In this document: positions 17,921-28,703 of the stretch, in pieces
Layout of the letters: every line of letters begins with the position of its first letter
Position numbering within the stretch: position 1 is the first letter of the stretch
DNA from: VFKU01 sp964620045
GTDB taxonomy: Bacteria > Hydrogenedentota > Hydrogenedentia > Hydrogenedentales > GCA-2746185
NCBI GenBank assembly: GCA_964620045.1
Contig: CAZUJL010000008.1
Span: forward strand, 1 to 64,000
Reading direction: 5' to 3'
DNA: 64,000 nucleotides
Position numbers and translations under genes: made by a program
The notes under the pieces: model-generated
The model's database searches: none
Seen by the model: the letters and a program-made list of their open reading frames with translations, nothing else
What the model was told of the DNA's origin: nothing

Positions 17921-20362
17921 TTACCGCCACTGCGGAGTGGCGTCCTCGCTGCGCAGATCCAGAGCGAACCAGGGCTTCGCGCTGAGCACGGAAACCTTCA
18001 CCAGCACGGTGTTGCGCCCCAGTTTCAGCACCACGCCGCCGGCGTGTTCGCCGCCGGTGTCCGCCAGCACCGAAGTGGGGGAGGACTCATAGCCTATGCG
18101 GCCGTTCACCCACACCTTCGCCGCGCCGGAATGGCGCACGGTCAGGTTCAGTTCGGTTCGCCCTTCGGCGGTGACCTCCGCGTACGCGTAGTACGTGCCC
18201 GCCAGCGGCGAGGCCGCGAAGGTGCCCGGCGCCAGCGCCTCCGCCAAGTTCACTTCGTCAACCGTGTCGCCGTCCTGGTGCCACGTGGTCCATGACACCG
18301 CCCGGAAACTTCCGGCATAGGTCGCCTCGGGCTCAAATCCGGCCTCGGGCGGATACGTCGCGGCGTGTCCGGTGCCGTCCGGATTCGGGAACGGCCCAAT
18401 CACGCGCCACGCGCGCAACTTCCCGCGTTCGGCGCGCAGCCACTCGACCGCCTTCATCTCGGCGCGCGCGATTCCCGCGAACGGCAGCGCGCGGCGTTCC
18501 GAGTAGCGCAGCAAATTGGTAAACAGCCGCTCGGCGACGGGGTCATGACCCAACCGTTCCAGCAGCCGCATCGTCGTGAAAATCACGCGGCCGTTGCCGA
18601 AGCGGCGCACCATCACCATCGCGCCCGGATCGGCCGTGCCGTGCCATACCGACACCGGCGCAATATCATCTTCACTCTCGCCGAGCACATACCGCCGCGT
18701 CAGCGTGCCGCGGTAAGGTCGGCCCGCCGATCCGCCCGCAGGCAAGCCTTCGAACACCGGATGTAGCCGCGCCAACGCCGCCGCGCCGGCATGCTTGGCA
18801 TGCAGCAGCGAGTCGGTCGCGGCTTCCAGCGGAGCCGACAACGTCGCCGCGAGCGCCTGCCAGTCCGCCGGCGGATCGAACACGATCGCGACCGCGCCCT
18901 CGCGCACGCGGCCCAGCACTTGCCCAAGGCCGCTATCGGGATAGGCCCGCACCGATCGCGCGAGCGGCGGCACCAGAATCACCGGGGCCGTCGGCTCCAC
19001 GCGGGGGGCCAGTTTTTGAATGATGTCGAGCCAGCGGTTGCCGGGGCCATCGAGGACATCCACGACGGTCTTCGACACCTCAACCGGCGGACTCACATGG
19101 AATGCCGCCGACCCTTCGCCCACGAGTCCTTGGTCCGTCCAAATTTGTACGACGAATCGATGCAAGCCGGTCGATCCAGACGCCGCGACGGTGCCGGTCC
19201 ACAATTCTTTTCCATGCTTCGGGAGCTTTACACCGCGCTTCTTCTTCCACAAGGTCTGGTTGGTCGGGCCGACCACTTGCAGGCTCATCTCCGCCCGGCC
19301 TTCCAGTTTGGCTTCGTTCAGCAGCAGCACCGACACGTCGATCTCTTCGCGCGGCACCAGATTCGACCGCGCCAGCGAAATCACCGGCCGCACGGCGGCC
19401 TGCGCCTCGCGCAATGCGGACAACTGAGGCGCGCACGTCTTCACATCGGCCGATACGGCATCTTCAAAGCAATATCCGGCGAGCCGCAGGTTCGCGCGCA
19501 GGTGTTCCGCGCACAGGCGAACCCCGTCGGCTTGGTGTGTATTGAGCTCCGGTACCGTGCTCGGCGCGAGTCCGCGAACCACAACGAGGTTCAGCGCGCT
19601 CGTGTGTCCAAGATGCGCGAAGAACGATTCTGTTTCGCGCGAAACAGGCGAGAACGTCTCCACATCCAGCGGCGCAAAGCCTTCTGGCTTGGTCTGAAAC
19701 GGGCGGAACACCCAGCAGCGATCGGGACGCTCCGAGCACACGAGGATGGGCCGAAGTGGGTCCGCTTCGCGCAACGCGAGCGCCACTTCGTCCGAATCCG
19801 TCATTTCCCAGTTCAGCAACGACGGATGATGATGCAATCGATGAACGATCGGCGCGATCTCGGCAATGTTTCGTGATTGTTCCACAACCACTGAAATCAG
19901 CATGCCCGTGAAATCCGCGGCATCCAATAAATCGTCGAGGCCGTCATCACCCGCGACGCATTTCACCCAGGTCACGCCGGATTTTTTGAGGGTCTCGAGG
20001 TAGGTTCGAACGGCCGCCGGATCAGTGAGGCCTTGGGCAGCGTTCCGCACCCCGCGCAGCATGTAGGGCCGCTGGTTGACGGTGAAGCGCTGCTCCTGGA
20101 CCGAGACCTCTCGCATGCCGAACTTCAGTTCGGTCGTCGCGTTATCGACGATCGCGCGGAGGGTGTAGAGCAGGGGGGTGGACGGCGTCCACGGGGTGAA
20201 CTCGGGGAAGGTGAGGGAGTGAATGCCCGGAGGCCCCTCGGCGCGCAGGTTCGCCTCGGGCACTTCCAGCACAACGCGCTCCGCCCCCGGCCAAGTGACC
20301 GTGACTTGAACGCGCTTGCGGCGCGGGTCCGGCTGAACAACGATACGGTTCATCGGCAACAT
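17921..20362 (-). CDS. GH2-like protein with C-terminal carbohydrate-binding-like region
   Basis: About 813 residues. Residues 10-100 look like the immunoglobulin-like sandwich of GH2 enzymes (ERVVLEVPEANL ... WTPSTPLLYTL ... FGMREVSVQEQRFTVNQRPY). A TIM-barrel start follows: YMLRGVRNAAQG, YLETLKKSGVTWVKC and LLDAADFTGMLISVVVEQ. The usual N-terminal sugar-binding domain is missing and I cannot see the GH2 catalytic NE..E pair, so it may be inactive or divergent. The last 170 residues (LRAWRVIGPFPNPDGTGH ... AAKVWVNGRIGYES) form a jelly-roll-like module seen in proteins of Hydrogenedentes/Planctomycetes type. Starts at 20362 or 20353 fit best; the open frame reaches 20404. No signal peptide is seen. 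Confidence 0.55.
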   Translation of the reverse strand: MLPMNRIVVQPDPRRKRVQVTVTWPGAERVVLEVPEANLRAEGPPGIHSLTFPEFTPWTPSTPLLYTLRAIVDNATTELKFGMREVSVQEQRFTVNQRPYMLRGVRNAAQGLTDPAAVRTYLETLKKSGVTWVKCVAGDDGLDDLLDAADFTGMLISVVVEQSRNIAEIAPIVHRLHHHPSLLNWEMTDSDEVALALREADPLRPILVCSERPDRCWVFRPFQTKPEGFAPLDVETFSPVSRETESFFAHLGHTSALNLVVVRGLAPSTVPELNTHQADGVRLCAEHLRANLRLAGYCFEDAVSADVKTCAPQLSALREAQAAVRPVISLARSNLVPREEIDVSVLLLNEAKLEGRAEMSLQVVGPTNQTLWKKKRGVKLPKHGKELWTGTVAASGSTGLHRFVVQIWTDQGLVGEGSAAFHVSPPVEVSKTVVDVLDGPGNRWLDIIQKLAPRVEPTAPVILVPPLARSVRAYPDSGLGQVLGRVREGAVAIVFDPPADWQALAATLSAPLEAATDSLLHAKHAGAAALARLHPVFEGLPAGGSAGRPYRGTLTRRYVLGESEDDIAPVSVWHGTADPGAMVMVRRFGNGRVIFTTMRLLERLGHDPVAERLFTNLLRYSERRALPFAGIARAEMKAVEWLRAERGKLRAWRVIGPFPNPDGTGHAATYPPEAGFEPEATYAGSFRAVSWTTWHQDGDTVDEVNLAEALAPGTFAASPLAGTYYAYAEVTAEGRTELNLTVRHSGAAKVWVNGRIGYESSPTSVLADTGGEHAGGVVLKLGRNTVLVKVSVLSAKPWFALDLRSEDATPQWR

Positions 20363-20499
20363 CCGCCTGGGCTTCTCCGGTTCAACTGACCCAACCGCGC
20401 ACACACGCGCGATCTTCCTAAAGATTGCCTAAGTCGCTAGGCCACTTGCAAGGCCACCACAATTAGTAGGGGTGGTGGGCCGTGTCGGCGCGAGGGCCT

Positions 20500-21024
20500 C
20501 TAATAATTGAGAAACGCCACAAACAGCATGACAAATCCCACCAGCGTCTTGGCGAACATCCCGGCGATTTTGCCCAGCGCGGCGCCATATCCGGCCCGCG
20601 CGGCTTCTTCGAGTTTTTTGCGGGATACGGAGACTTCGTACAACGCGGCAAACGCAAACGCCCCGACGCAGGCGCCAATAATAGTGCCAATAATCAATAA
20701 AAAGGGGGAGCCGACAATCGCGCCGACAATGGTGCCTATGATCGCGGCGACCATGGCGCCCTTACCGCCGCCATAACGTGCGGTGCCCGCGCCGGCCGCG
20801 ACCGTCTCGATTACTTCACCCGCGGCTGTGAGCACCAAGAGGATCGGCAGGGTCCAGCCGCCGAAGTGGTCGAAGCCGGTAACGGCCGCGAAAACGCCGA
20901 TGGCCAGCAGAATGAGCCAGTTACCGAACAGGCCCAGCATATTGAGTGCAATGCCGGCCAACACGACCACAGCGAAGGCGATCCAGCCCAACACTTCGAG
21001 CGCGATCGTAAAAAACTCAGACAT
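20500..21024 (-). CDS. DUF456 family integral membrane protein
   Basis: 174 residues with four or five hydrophobic helices. The block GNWLILLAIGVFAAVTGFDHFG and the glycine-rich middle (GGGKGAMVAAIIGTIVGAIVG, GTIIGACVGAFAFAALYE) are the signature of DUF456, a glycine-zipper-like membrane family of unknown function. A good SD (GGGGAGGCGGGG) precedes the ATG. It lies 25 bases downstream of the alpha/beta hydrolase gene on the same strand and may share its transcript. Confidence 0.85.
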   Translation of the reverse strand: MSEFFTIALEVLGWIAFAVVVLAGIALNMLGLFGNWLILLAIGVFAAVTGFDHFGGWTLPILLVLTAAGEVIETVAAGAGTARYGGGKGAMVAAIIGTIVGAIVGSPFLLIIGTIIGACVGAFAFAALYEVSVSRKKLEEAARAGYGAALGKIAGMFAKTLVGFVMLFVAFLNY

Positions 21025-21048
21025 CCCCGCCTCCCCGCGCGCCGAGAA

Positions 21049-22595
21049 TTACTCTGCCGAAGGTTTGTTGCGGCCAGCCTTGGCTTTGGTCGATATCTTC
21101 TTCGGCTTCGCGGATGTGTGCGTCACTCCGTTGCTTGCTGCGCTGTTCTTTGGACTCTTGGCTGCCGATGCGGGTTTTGCGGTCTTGGCCGCCGTGTTCG
21201 AGGCGGATTTCTTCGCCTTCGTGGATATTTTCTTCTTTGTGCTCGATTTTTTTGCCGCGGCAGCCTTGCTCACGCGCGACTTGGTCGATGGTTTTCGCGC
21301 CGACGGACGGTTTTTCGCCGGAGCCTCGTCCGCCCCATTATGTTTTACCTCCAGGCCGGAGAGAATATTCGCGGCATCCTTCAAGGCCTTGCCCCACAAG
21401 GTGCCGTCTTCCGAGGTTTCCTGCTCAGGGGCCGCAAGATGTGCTGCGGCGGGAGCCGGTACGGGTTCCAGTTTTTCCTCAATGATGGACGCCGGTACCG
21501 CCGAACCCTTGGGCGCGGCCTCGACCGTCCCCTGCTGCGCCGGATGCGCCCCGATCCATTCCAGGATCGGCGCGAAGACTTCCGCCGCGGCGTTCTTCGC
21601 GAACGGCGGGTCCACGTGGGAATGGTCCATTTCGCATCCGTGCTCGCGCGACAACATCAGGAAACGCTTGTCGTCGGACGGCAGCCGATCGTAAAACTCC
21701 TGCACGTTTCCCGGCGTTGCGATCGTGTCGAGTGGACACGCCATCACGAGTAGCGGCGTTTCCAGTCGGCTCAGTCCGCTCAGCACGTTTACCGTGTCGT
21801 TGTTCACGGCGAGATAACGGTGCTTCGCGCAATCTTCAAACGTATGCGTCACCGGCCCGGCGGTTTGTTCGGTCGCGTTAAAAAATTCCGCCACGCCGAA
21901 GCGCGGATTCAGGTTCTTCCAGTTCACCGGCACGAATTGGCTATTCGGTTTGCGCCATGCAAAGAGCGGCGTCGCCGTACGCTTGCCGATCTCAAACGGC
22001 CACGGCGCGGCGTCCATTAATTTCACCAGCCGGTCCTGCAGCTTCGTCCAGTTCGCCTCGAGCCACGGCGGCGACGCGATCGTGGTGCCACTCGCGACAT
22101 GCTCGCGGCCATGCACGAGTTCGTAGGCGTATAGCAGCATTCCGCCCATCGAGTGCCCGACCCAGTGCACCTGGTCGTAGCCCGTGCTCTGCCGGATGAA
22201 GGCGATCGCCGCCGGCAAATCGCCCATCACATAGCCGTCGTAGGTCGCCTTGTGGTGCTTCGTTCCCGGCGGGGGAAGGCTCGTGCGGTTGCTGCGCAAA
22301 TCGATCGCCCAGCAGTCGTAGCCCTGCTCGACGAGATAGTCCGCGAGCGACTCGCCCTGCGGCAGCGTGAGGTTCCAGTGGTTGGACGTGTACCCGTGCA
22401 CGAGCAACACCGGCTCGCCCGAGGACCCGCCCTTGCGGTAGCGGAACAGGCGAATGCGCCAGCCGTCCGATGTTTGAATCGTGTGGATTTCGCGCGCGCG
22501 CAATTCGATGTGCAGCGCGCGCAGCATGAACTGGTAGTACGCCGCAAACGCCAGCGCCGCGACGGCCCCGATCACGAGCGCCCAGACGAGCAAGG

Positions 22596-22599
<4 letters not shown>
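21049..22599 (-). CDS. membrane-anchored alpha/beta hydrolase with a histone-H1-like lysine/alanine tail
   Basis: 516 residues. One N-terminal membrane helix (LLVWALVIGAVAALAFAAYY) precedes an alpha/beta hydrolase domain at about 45-340. The oxyanion region VLLVHGYTSNHWN, nucleophile elbow VHWVGHSMGGML (Ser in GHSMG), a later aspartate and SREHGCEMDHSHVD for the catalytic His are visible. It resembles PHA-synthase-like lipases; the substrate is unknown. From about residue 415 the chain is a lysine-, alanine- and serine-rich tail (AAAKKSSTKKKISTKAKK) like histone H1 or AlgP. The gene overlaps uvrC by four bases (ATGA). The tail could bind DNA or polyanions; which side of the membrane it faces decides that. 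Confidence 0.8.
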
Positions 22600-24521
<1,922 letters not shown>

Positions 24522-24554
24522 CCCCCAAGAATACCAAGTATCGGCAGATCGGCG

Positions 24555-25355
24555 TCAGCGTCCCCGCCCGCCCCAAGGGCCGCCGCGCGGGCCGCGACCG
24601 CCGCCGCTCAGCATGGGCTCCATCGTGAAGAACGGATTCTCCAGCGCTGCACGCGTTGCCTCGACGAATTTCTGTTGTGACGCCGCGTCGGATATTCCAT
24701 TCGACGCCGCGACGTTTCGCAAAATGGAATCCTGCTGCGAATTCAGCAATTGCCGCGAGGCCTGCGTGGTCGCGCGGAGATCGTCCGCGATTCGTTCACG
24801 TTCCGCATCGGTCTTTGCATCGCGCATTTGCTCGCGCAGCGCCTGTTCGTCTTGGCGATAATCGAGCAGCGCCTGAAAATTTTGCGCGGCGTTCGGATCG
24901 CCCATGCGCGCGAGTTCTTCGTCCAGCCGCGCACGCCACTCTGCGCGTTGCGCTTCCTGCTGCTTGCGAAATTCTTCCATCTGCTCGGGCGTAGGCTGGC
25001 GCCGCTGATCGCGGTTGCCGTTCTCTTGCGCGGGCACTGCGGGGACTGCTTCAGCCGGTGCCGGCGAGTCCGCAACGGCATCCGCTTTTGTGCGTGCCGC
25101 GTCGTCCAGCACATCCTCCATCAGCAACTGTTCCCCGCGCAGCATTTCGTTTTCGGATTGTAGTGCCGCGAGCTGCTCCGCAAGCGCAGCGCGCTCGTCT
25201 GCCACCCGCCGCGTTTCCGCGCGCAGCGACACCAATTCTGCCGGCTCCGCCACTGGCTTGCTCTCTTCCACGGCCGCCGGTTGCATGGCCTGCGCCGCAA
25301 ACCACCCCGCGCCCACACCGACCACCAGCACGATCGCCCCCAACAGCATTCGCAT
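24555..25355 (-). CDS. membrane-anchored coiled-coil protein of unknown function
   Basis: 266 residues. An uncleaved anchor or signal at 1-25 (MLLGAIVLVVGVGAGWFAAQ) is followed by a coiled coil at about 40-80 (LRAETRRVADERAALAEQLA). An alanine/proline linker then leads to a long charged helical region (QMEEFRKQQEAQRAEWRARL). The C-terminus is glycine/arginine-rich (GGGRGPRGGPWGGRGR). The helical part resembles Spy/LTxxQ-type periplasmic proteins but lacks a clean motif. A good SD (GAGGAG) precedes the ATG. It is separated from the LTxxQ-like gene upstream by a strong terminator, so it is probably transcribed separately. Confidence 0.7.
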   Translation of the reverse strand: MRMLLGAIVLVVGVGAGWFAAQAMQPAAVEESKPVAEPAELVSLRAETRRVADERAALAEQLAALQSENEMLRGEQLLMEDVLDDAARTKADAVADSPAPAEAVPAVPAQENGNRDQRRQPTPEQMEEFRKQQEAQRAEWRARLDEELARMGDPNAAQNFQALLDYRQDEQALREQMRDAKTDAERERIADDLRATTQASRQLLNSQQDSILRNVAASNGISDAASQQKFVEATRAALENPFFTMEPMLSGGGRGPRGGPWGGRGR

Positions 25356-25385
25356 CGTCGCATCTCCTCACCATGTCTATTCATC

Positions 25386-25423
25386 AAAAAGCGGCCTGGA
25401 TTCTCGAATCGAATCCAGGCCGC
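25386..25423 (-). terminator. strong intrinsic terminator after the LTxxQ-like gene
   Basis: A perfect 13-base-pair stem (GCGGCCTGGATTC at 25391-25403 with its complement at 25411-25423) encloses a 7-base loop. On the minus strand it is followed at once by TTTTT (25390-25386). It lies 16 bases past the stop codon at 25439, which is the textbook position. Confidence 0.92.
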
Positions 25424-25438
25424 CGATAGCACTACGCC

Positions 25439-26227
25439 TTAGTTTTGCGGCGGGGGAGGCGGAGGCGGGGCGCCCGCACCCGGTCCGCCAGGACCACCAC
25501 CCGGGCCTCCCGGACCTCCGCCGGGACCGCCCGGGCCACCGCCGCCACCACCACCGCGGCGTGCGGTGCCTTCGGTCCACTTTGCGAGCTGCTCGGCGCT
25601 CAGCACGTCTTTCAGCGCCGCATCGAGCTTCGCCTTGTGTTCTTCACCGGCCGCGCGCGCGCCTTCCATGTCCATCGCCTGCATGGCTTCCATGCGCGCC
25701 TTCGTCGCATCCACGTTGTACTTCGCGATCAGGCTCAGGCCCTTGAACTTTTTGTCGTCGCTCACGCCCAGGCTCGAGTAGGTATCGACGTACCGGTCCC
25801 ACTCGCGCGCGTAGGTGGCCAGCACATCCGTCGCCGCGCCGGCCTTGTCGCCGATGATTCCTTCGAGTTCCTTCTTCAACGCCGCGCGCTGCGTGTCGTT
25901 GATGTCCTGCATCTGGAACAGCGTCTCCGGTCCGCGTTGACCGTTTTCCATCAGCACATCCATTTCCTTGCGGTGCGCGTCGCGGTTCGCCTGGTACGCG
26001 GCCACCATCTTGCCCACGGCGTCGCCCGTGACGCCGAGATCATGCGCCACGCCTTCGGCCTCGAGCTTTTGCGCCGCCGCCACCTTCGCCGGATCCAGGC
26101 GCGGACCGCCACGGCCACCGCCGCCGCCTCCGCCACCGCCGAATTGCGCTTGCGCCGAGCTGGCGCACCAGCCAATCGCGAGCGCCGCGCCAAGCGCGAC
26201 GGCTCCTTTCATCCATGCCATCGTCAT
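25439..26227 (-). CDS. secreted LTxxQ-like periplasmic protein with glycine- and proline-rich ends
   Basis: 262 residues from an ATG seven bases after AGGAG. A cleavable signal peptide at 1-27 ends in SSAQAQ. A glycine run and a helical domain follow, with VLSAEQLAKW near residue 215, close to the LTxxQ pattern of Spy/CpxP-like chaperones. The C-terminus is a chain of GGPGGGPGG units ending in eight prolines and QN. Function is unknown; Spy-like proteins protect envelope proteins under stress. It has its own terminator. With the neighbour at 24555-25355 and the protein at 11481-11948 it makes three proteins of this general type in the window. Confidence 0.75.
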   Translation of the reverse strand: MTMAWMKGAVALGAALAIGWCASSAQAQFGGGGGGGGGRGGPRLDPAKVAAAQKLEAEGVAHDLGVTGDAVGKMVAAYQANRDAHRKEMDVLMENGQRGPETLFQMQDINDTQRAALKKELEGIIGDKAGAATDVLATYAREWDRYVDTYSSLGVSDDKKFKGLSLIAKYNVDATKARMEAMQAMDMEGARAAGEEHKAKLDAALKDVLSAEQLAKWTEGTARRGGGGGGGPGGPGGGPGGPGGGPGGPGAGAPPPPPPPQN

Positions 26228-26271
26228 TGCATTTCTCCTGTGTAAAACGATATCCGCTGCCCGCCGCGGCG

Positions 26272-26943
26272 CTACGCCTGCGGCGTAAATCCCATCACTA
26301 CATCGAAGCGCGCGGCCAACTCGCCCACGCGCGACTCCTTGATCGGCGCAAAATCGATCAGCACCGATTCCCGCGCCTTCGCATCGCGAATGCCGCGCAA
26401 CACGCCATCCTTATCGTTCTTCGGGTGTCCCTTGATGTAGCACTGTGTCGTGAATTTTTCCTGACCCGGCGCGTTCAGCGCGAAATGGATATGCGGCGTG
26501 CGTTCGCCGCCGCCTGTCCCATAAGGGACAGGCTTGATCGTGCGGAAGTAGTACTCGCCGTTCGATCCGGTCAGGAAACGGCCGAAGCCCTGGAAATGGG
26601 AATCGTATTTCCCCGAACCCGAACTCGCGGTGTGCAGGTACACGCCGTTCGTGTCGCACTGCCAGATTTCCACGAGGCAATTCCGCACCGGCTCGCCGCG
26701 CGCATCGAGCACACGTCCGCTCAGGTGCGTCACTTCGCCCACCGCGGGCGTCAATTCTGTGTTCACGCGGATCAGATCGTTGTCCGTATCCAGCGGGAGC
26801 TTGTCGGGATAAAACGGCCCCTCGGTCTGCGCCGGCGTCAGTTGCAACGCCTCCGCAAACACCCCCGGCGTCGCCAGTAGCGCCGCCCCCAGCATCGCAT
26901 CGCGCATAAACTTGCGCCGCGTTTGCACGTATATAGTTTTCAT
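26272..26943 (-). CDS. Tat-exported intradiol ring-cleavage dioxygenase-like protein
   Basis: 223 residues from the ATG at 26943, nine bases after GGGAGG. The start has a twin-arginine signal (TRRKFMRDAMLGAALLATPG). The catalytic fold resembles the catechol/protocatechuate 3,4-dioxygenase beta sandwich. Candidate iron ligands are Tyr102 (NGVYLH), Tyr141 (KPVPYG), His151 and His153 (RTPHIHF), followed by the family's TTQCYIKGHP. The non-haem Fe(III) site thus looks complete. Enzymes of this family open aromatic diols between the hydroxyls. An exported, stand-alone copy without catabolic neighbours suggests action on extracellular phenolics, lignin fragments or a cell-surface polymer; the substrate is not predictable. 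Confidence 0.88.
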   Translation of the reverse strand: MKTIYVQTRRKFMRDAMLGAALLATPGVFAEALQLTPAQTEGPFYPDKLPLDTDNDLIRVNTELTPAVGEVTHLSGRVLDARGEPVRNCLVEIWQCDTNGVYLHTASSGSGKYDSHFQGFGRFLTGSNGEYYFRTIKPVPYGTGGGERTPHIHFALNAPGQEKFTTQCYIKGHPKNDKDGVLRGIRDAKARESVLIDFAPIKESRVGELAARFDVVMGFTPQA

Positions 26944-27024
26944 GTCCGGCCCTCCCGGTTGCCGCGCCTCCGGTGCCGTCACTGTAAATAGTGGCGGACA
27001 CGCGGACAAAGGTTACCTAAACAA

Positions 27025-27052
27025 CAGGAGCGACCCGCTGGGGCCGCTCCTG
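27025..27052 (-). terminator. candidate terminator after the nucleoside symporter-type gene
   Basis: CAGGAGCG at 27025-27032 pairs with CGCTCCTG at 27045-27052, and the minus strand continues TTGTTTAGG. The stem is sound but the T-tract is interrupted. It lies about 40 bases downstream of the stop at 27093. Confidence 0.5.
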
Positions 27053-27092
27053 AATTCCCACACTATATGCTGTGGCGCAACACCGGTCGTCC

Positions 27093-28406
27093 TCAGTGGG
27101 CCATGGTTTCCTTCTTCGGCGGATGGAAGAACAGCGCCAGCGCGATGGCGGCGCCCACGGCGGAGAACAGCGGCACGAGGAACAGTCCGCGGAAATTCGT
27201 CACATGCGCGCCGGTTTCCGACGTCGTCGTGTACACGCTCTGAATCAGCCACGGGCAGATTGTGTTCGCCAACAGCGCGCCGATGCCGAGGATCATCAAA
27301 TTAAAGAGACCCTGCGCACTTGCACGCGCGTCCTTCGGGAAATAGTCTTCGACGAAAATCGCGACCGTCGCGAAGAAGAACGCGTAGCAGATGCCGTGCA
27401 ATACCTGTACAACAATGATGAGCGCTGTGACGTCAGGGAAGAAGGAGTACACGGCGAATCGCGCCGCGTGTCCCAGAATGCCGACCACCATCGTCGCGCG
27501 CCATCCGAGTTTTTGCAGCGTGCGCGCGAGGAACAACATTGTGACGATTTCCGCCACCTGGCCCACGCTCATGATCGGCATGATCCAGTTCCCCGGAACG
27601 CCGACGCCGCCGGCATCCGCGCTCGTGCCCAGGAACACGCCCGTCCAGTTGAAGTAGCAGTTGTGCACAAACGCATCGACCAGCGTCACCAGCCACAGCA
27701 CCAGCACAAACGGATGCTTGAGCAGCTTCGCGGCTTCCAGCCACGCGAGCGACTCGGTCGATCCGCCCTGGGCCTTCTTGGGCGGCGTGTGCGGCAGGAT
27801 CAGGCTGTACGCCGCGAGGATAAGCGACGCGACGCCGGCGACGATATAGGTCCACCGCGTGCCATCGAGCAGCGCTTGTCCAGTCAGGCCAGAGCCCAGC
27901 ACGGTCTCAACCCATTTGATGAAGCCTTCGGGATTCGCCGCGCTTACTTTTTCCCAGTCCACCAGAATGAACGTGAACGGCCAAGCCGCCAGAATCCATC
28001 CGATCGTGCCGCCCGACCGCACGACGCCAAATTCCTTGGAGTCCTTGATGTTGGCGAACACGATCGAGTTCACGATCGACAGTGTCGGCACATACAGCAG
28101 GCAGTGGACGAGCATGAGCCCAAAGAACGGCCAGAAGTCCTTGGTGAACGCCAGGCCCAGCATCGCGAGCCCGCCCACGAAATGGCTAAACGCGAGGAAA
28201 CGTTCCGCCGCGAAGTTGCGGTCCGCGAACTGGTTGCTGAAGAACATGCCCACGATCGCCGCGATGGGGAAGGCGTTGAGGATCCACGACTGCTGCCCCG
28301 GCGTGAAGCCGAGGCTCGGCAGATACCCGAAGATGAGCGGGAGCCACGCGCCCCAAATGAAAAACTCCAACACCATCATGATGAAAAGTTTCAGGCGATT
28401 GTTCAT
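27093..28406 (-). CDS. MFS transporter of the nucleoside:H+ symporter (NupG/XapB) type
   Basis: 437 residues with about twelve membrane helices. The N-terminus MVLEFFIWGAWLPLIFGYL, the block GTIGWILAAWPFTFI and the late helices (LIIVVQVLHGICYAFFFATV, then FVEDYFPKDARASAQGLFNL) are characteristic of the NHS family. Close relatives in Bacteroidetes and Planctomycetes are often annotated as nucleoside permeases, but sugar transport has also been proposed, so the substrate is open. It is a single gene flanked by a candidate terminator and a repeat-rich upstream region of nearly 300 bases. Confidence 0.88.
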   Translation of the reverse strand: MNNRLKLFIMMVLEFFIWGAWLPLIFGYLPSLGFTPGQQSWILNAFPIAAIVGMFFSNQFADRNFAAERFLAFSHFVGGLAMLGLAFTKDFWPFFGLMLVHCLLYVPTLSIVNSIVFANIKDSKEFGVVRSGGTIGWILAAWPFTFILVDWEKVSAANPEGFIKWVETVLGSGLTGQALLDGTRWTYIVAGVASLILAAYSLILPHTPPKKAQGGSTESLAWLEAAKLLKHPFVLVLWLVTLVDAFVHNCYFNWTGVFLGTSADAGGVGVPGNWIMPIMSVGQVAEIVTMLFLARTLQKLGWRATMVVGILGHAARFAVYSFFPDVTALIIVVQVLHGICYAFFFATVAIFVEDYFPKDARASAQGLFNLMILGIGALLANTICPWLIQSVYTTTSETGAHVTNFRGLFLVPLFSAVGAAIALALFFHPPKKETMAH

Positions 28407-28487
28407 GCAGATAGACCCAGTTGTGGTTGACCCGACCCCGGCAAACGCGCGCCATCGTAGAGCAATCTAGGGAATCCGTCAACCAAA

Positions 28488-28549
28488 GTGGGGAGGGTCG
28501 TGCTCCCGCGCGACCGATGTGGGAGGGCGAGCGTACTCGCGCGACCTAC
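28488..28549. repeat. two imperfect tandem copies of a GC-rich 31-base unit
   Basis: The stretch starting GTGGGGAGGGTCGTGCTCCC at 28488 is repeated as GTGGGAGGGCGAGCGTACTC at 28519; both copies continue GCGCGACC. They lie in the untranslated region between the MFS gene and the kinase gene, 40 bases from the hairpin repeat at 28588. No coding potential is seen. Confidence 0.6.
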
Positions 28550-28587
28550 ATTCGTGTCCCAACTCGTCGTTAAGCCGATCGCCGGTC

Positions 28588-28694
28588 AGCCCTGAAAGGG
28601 CGGTCCTACAGTAGCCCAGGGCAAAGTGAGCGAAGCGAACGACGCCCTGGGTTAGATTCCGGAAAAAATATAAAGCCCTGAAGGGGCGATCTAG
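28588..28694. repeat. hairpin-rich intergenic repeat, copy 1
   Basis: Two copies of a small palindrome (AGCCCTGAAAGGGCG at 28588 and AGCCCTGAAGGGGCG at 28674) lie in the same orientation. They flank a longer hairpin, CCCAGGGC (28615-28622) with GCCCTGGG (28644-28651). The same arrangement recurs at 49559-49661. The element ends ten bases from the kinase stop codon and could act as a bidirectional 3'-end structure. No transposase is nearby. Confidence 0.85.
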
Positions 28695-28703
28695 GGTGAA
28701 TAC

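Noticed and set aside
27072..28430. A 452-codon open frame antisense to the MFS gene
   Set aside because: Its peptide is a charged Arg/His/Glu-rich composition with no helices or motifs, while the opposite strand encodes a complete membrane transporter.
28407..28703. Possible insertion sequence upstream of the MFS gene
   Set aside because: No reading frame for a transposase and no terminal inverted repeats; only short palindromes and a tandem unit are present.
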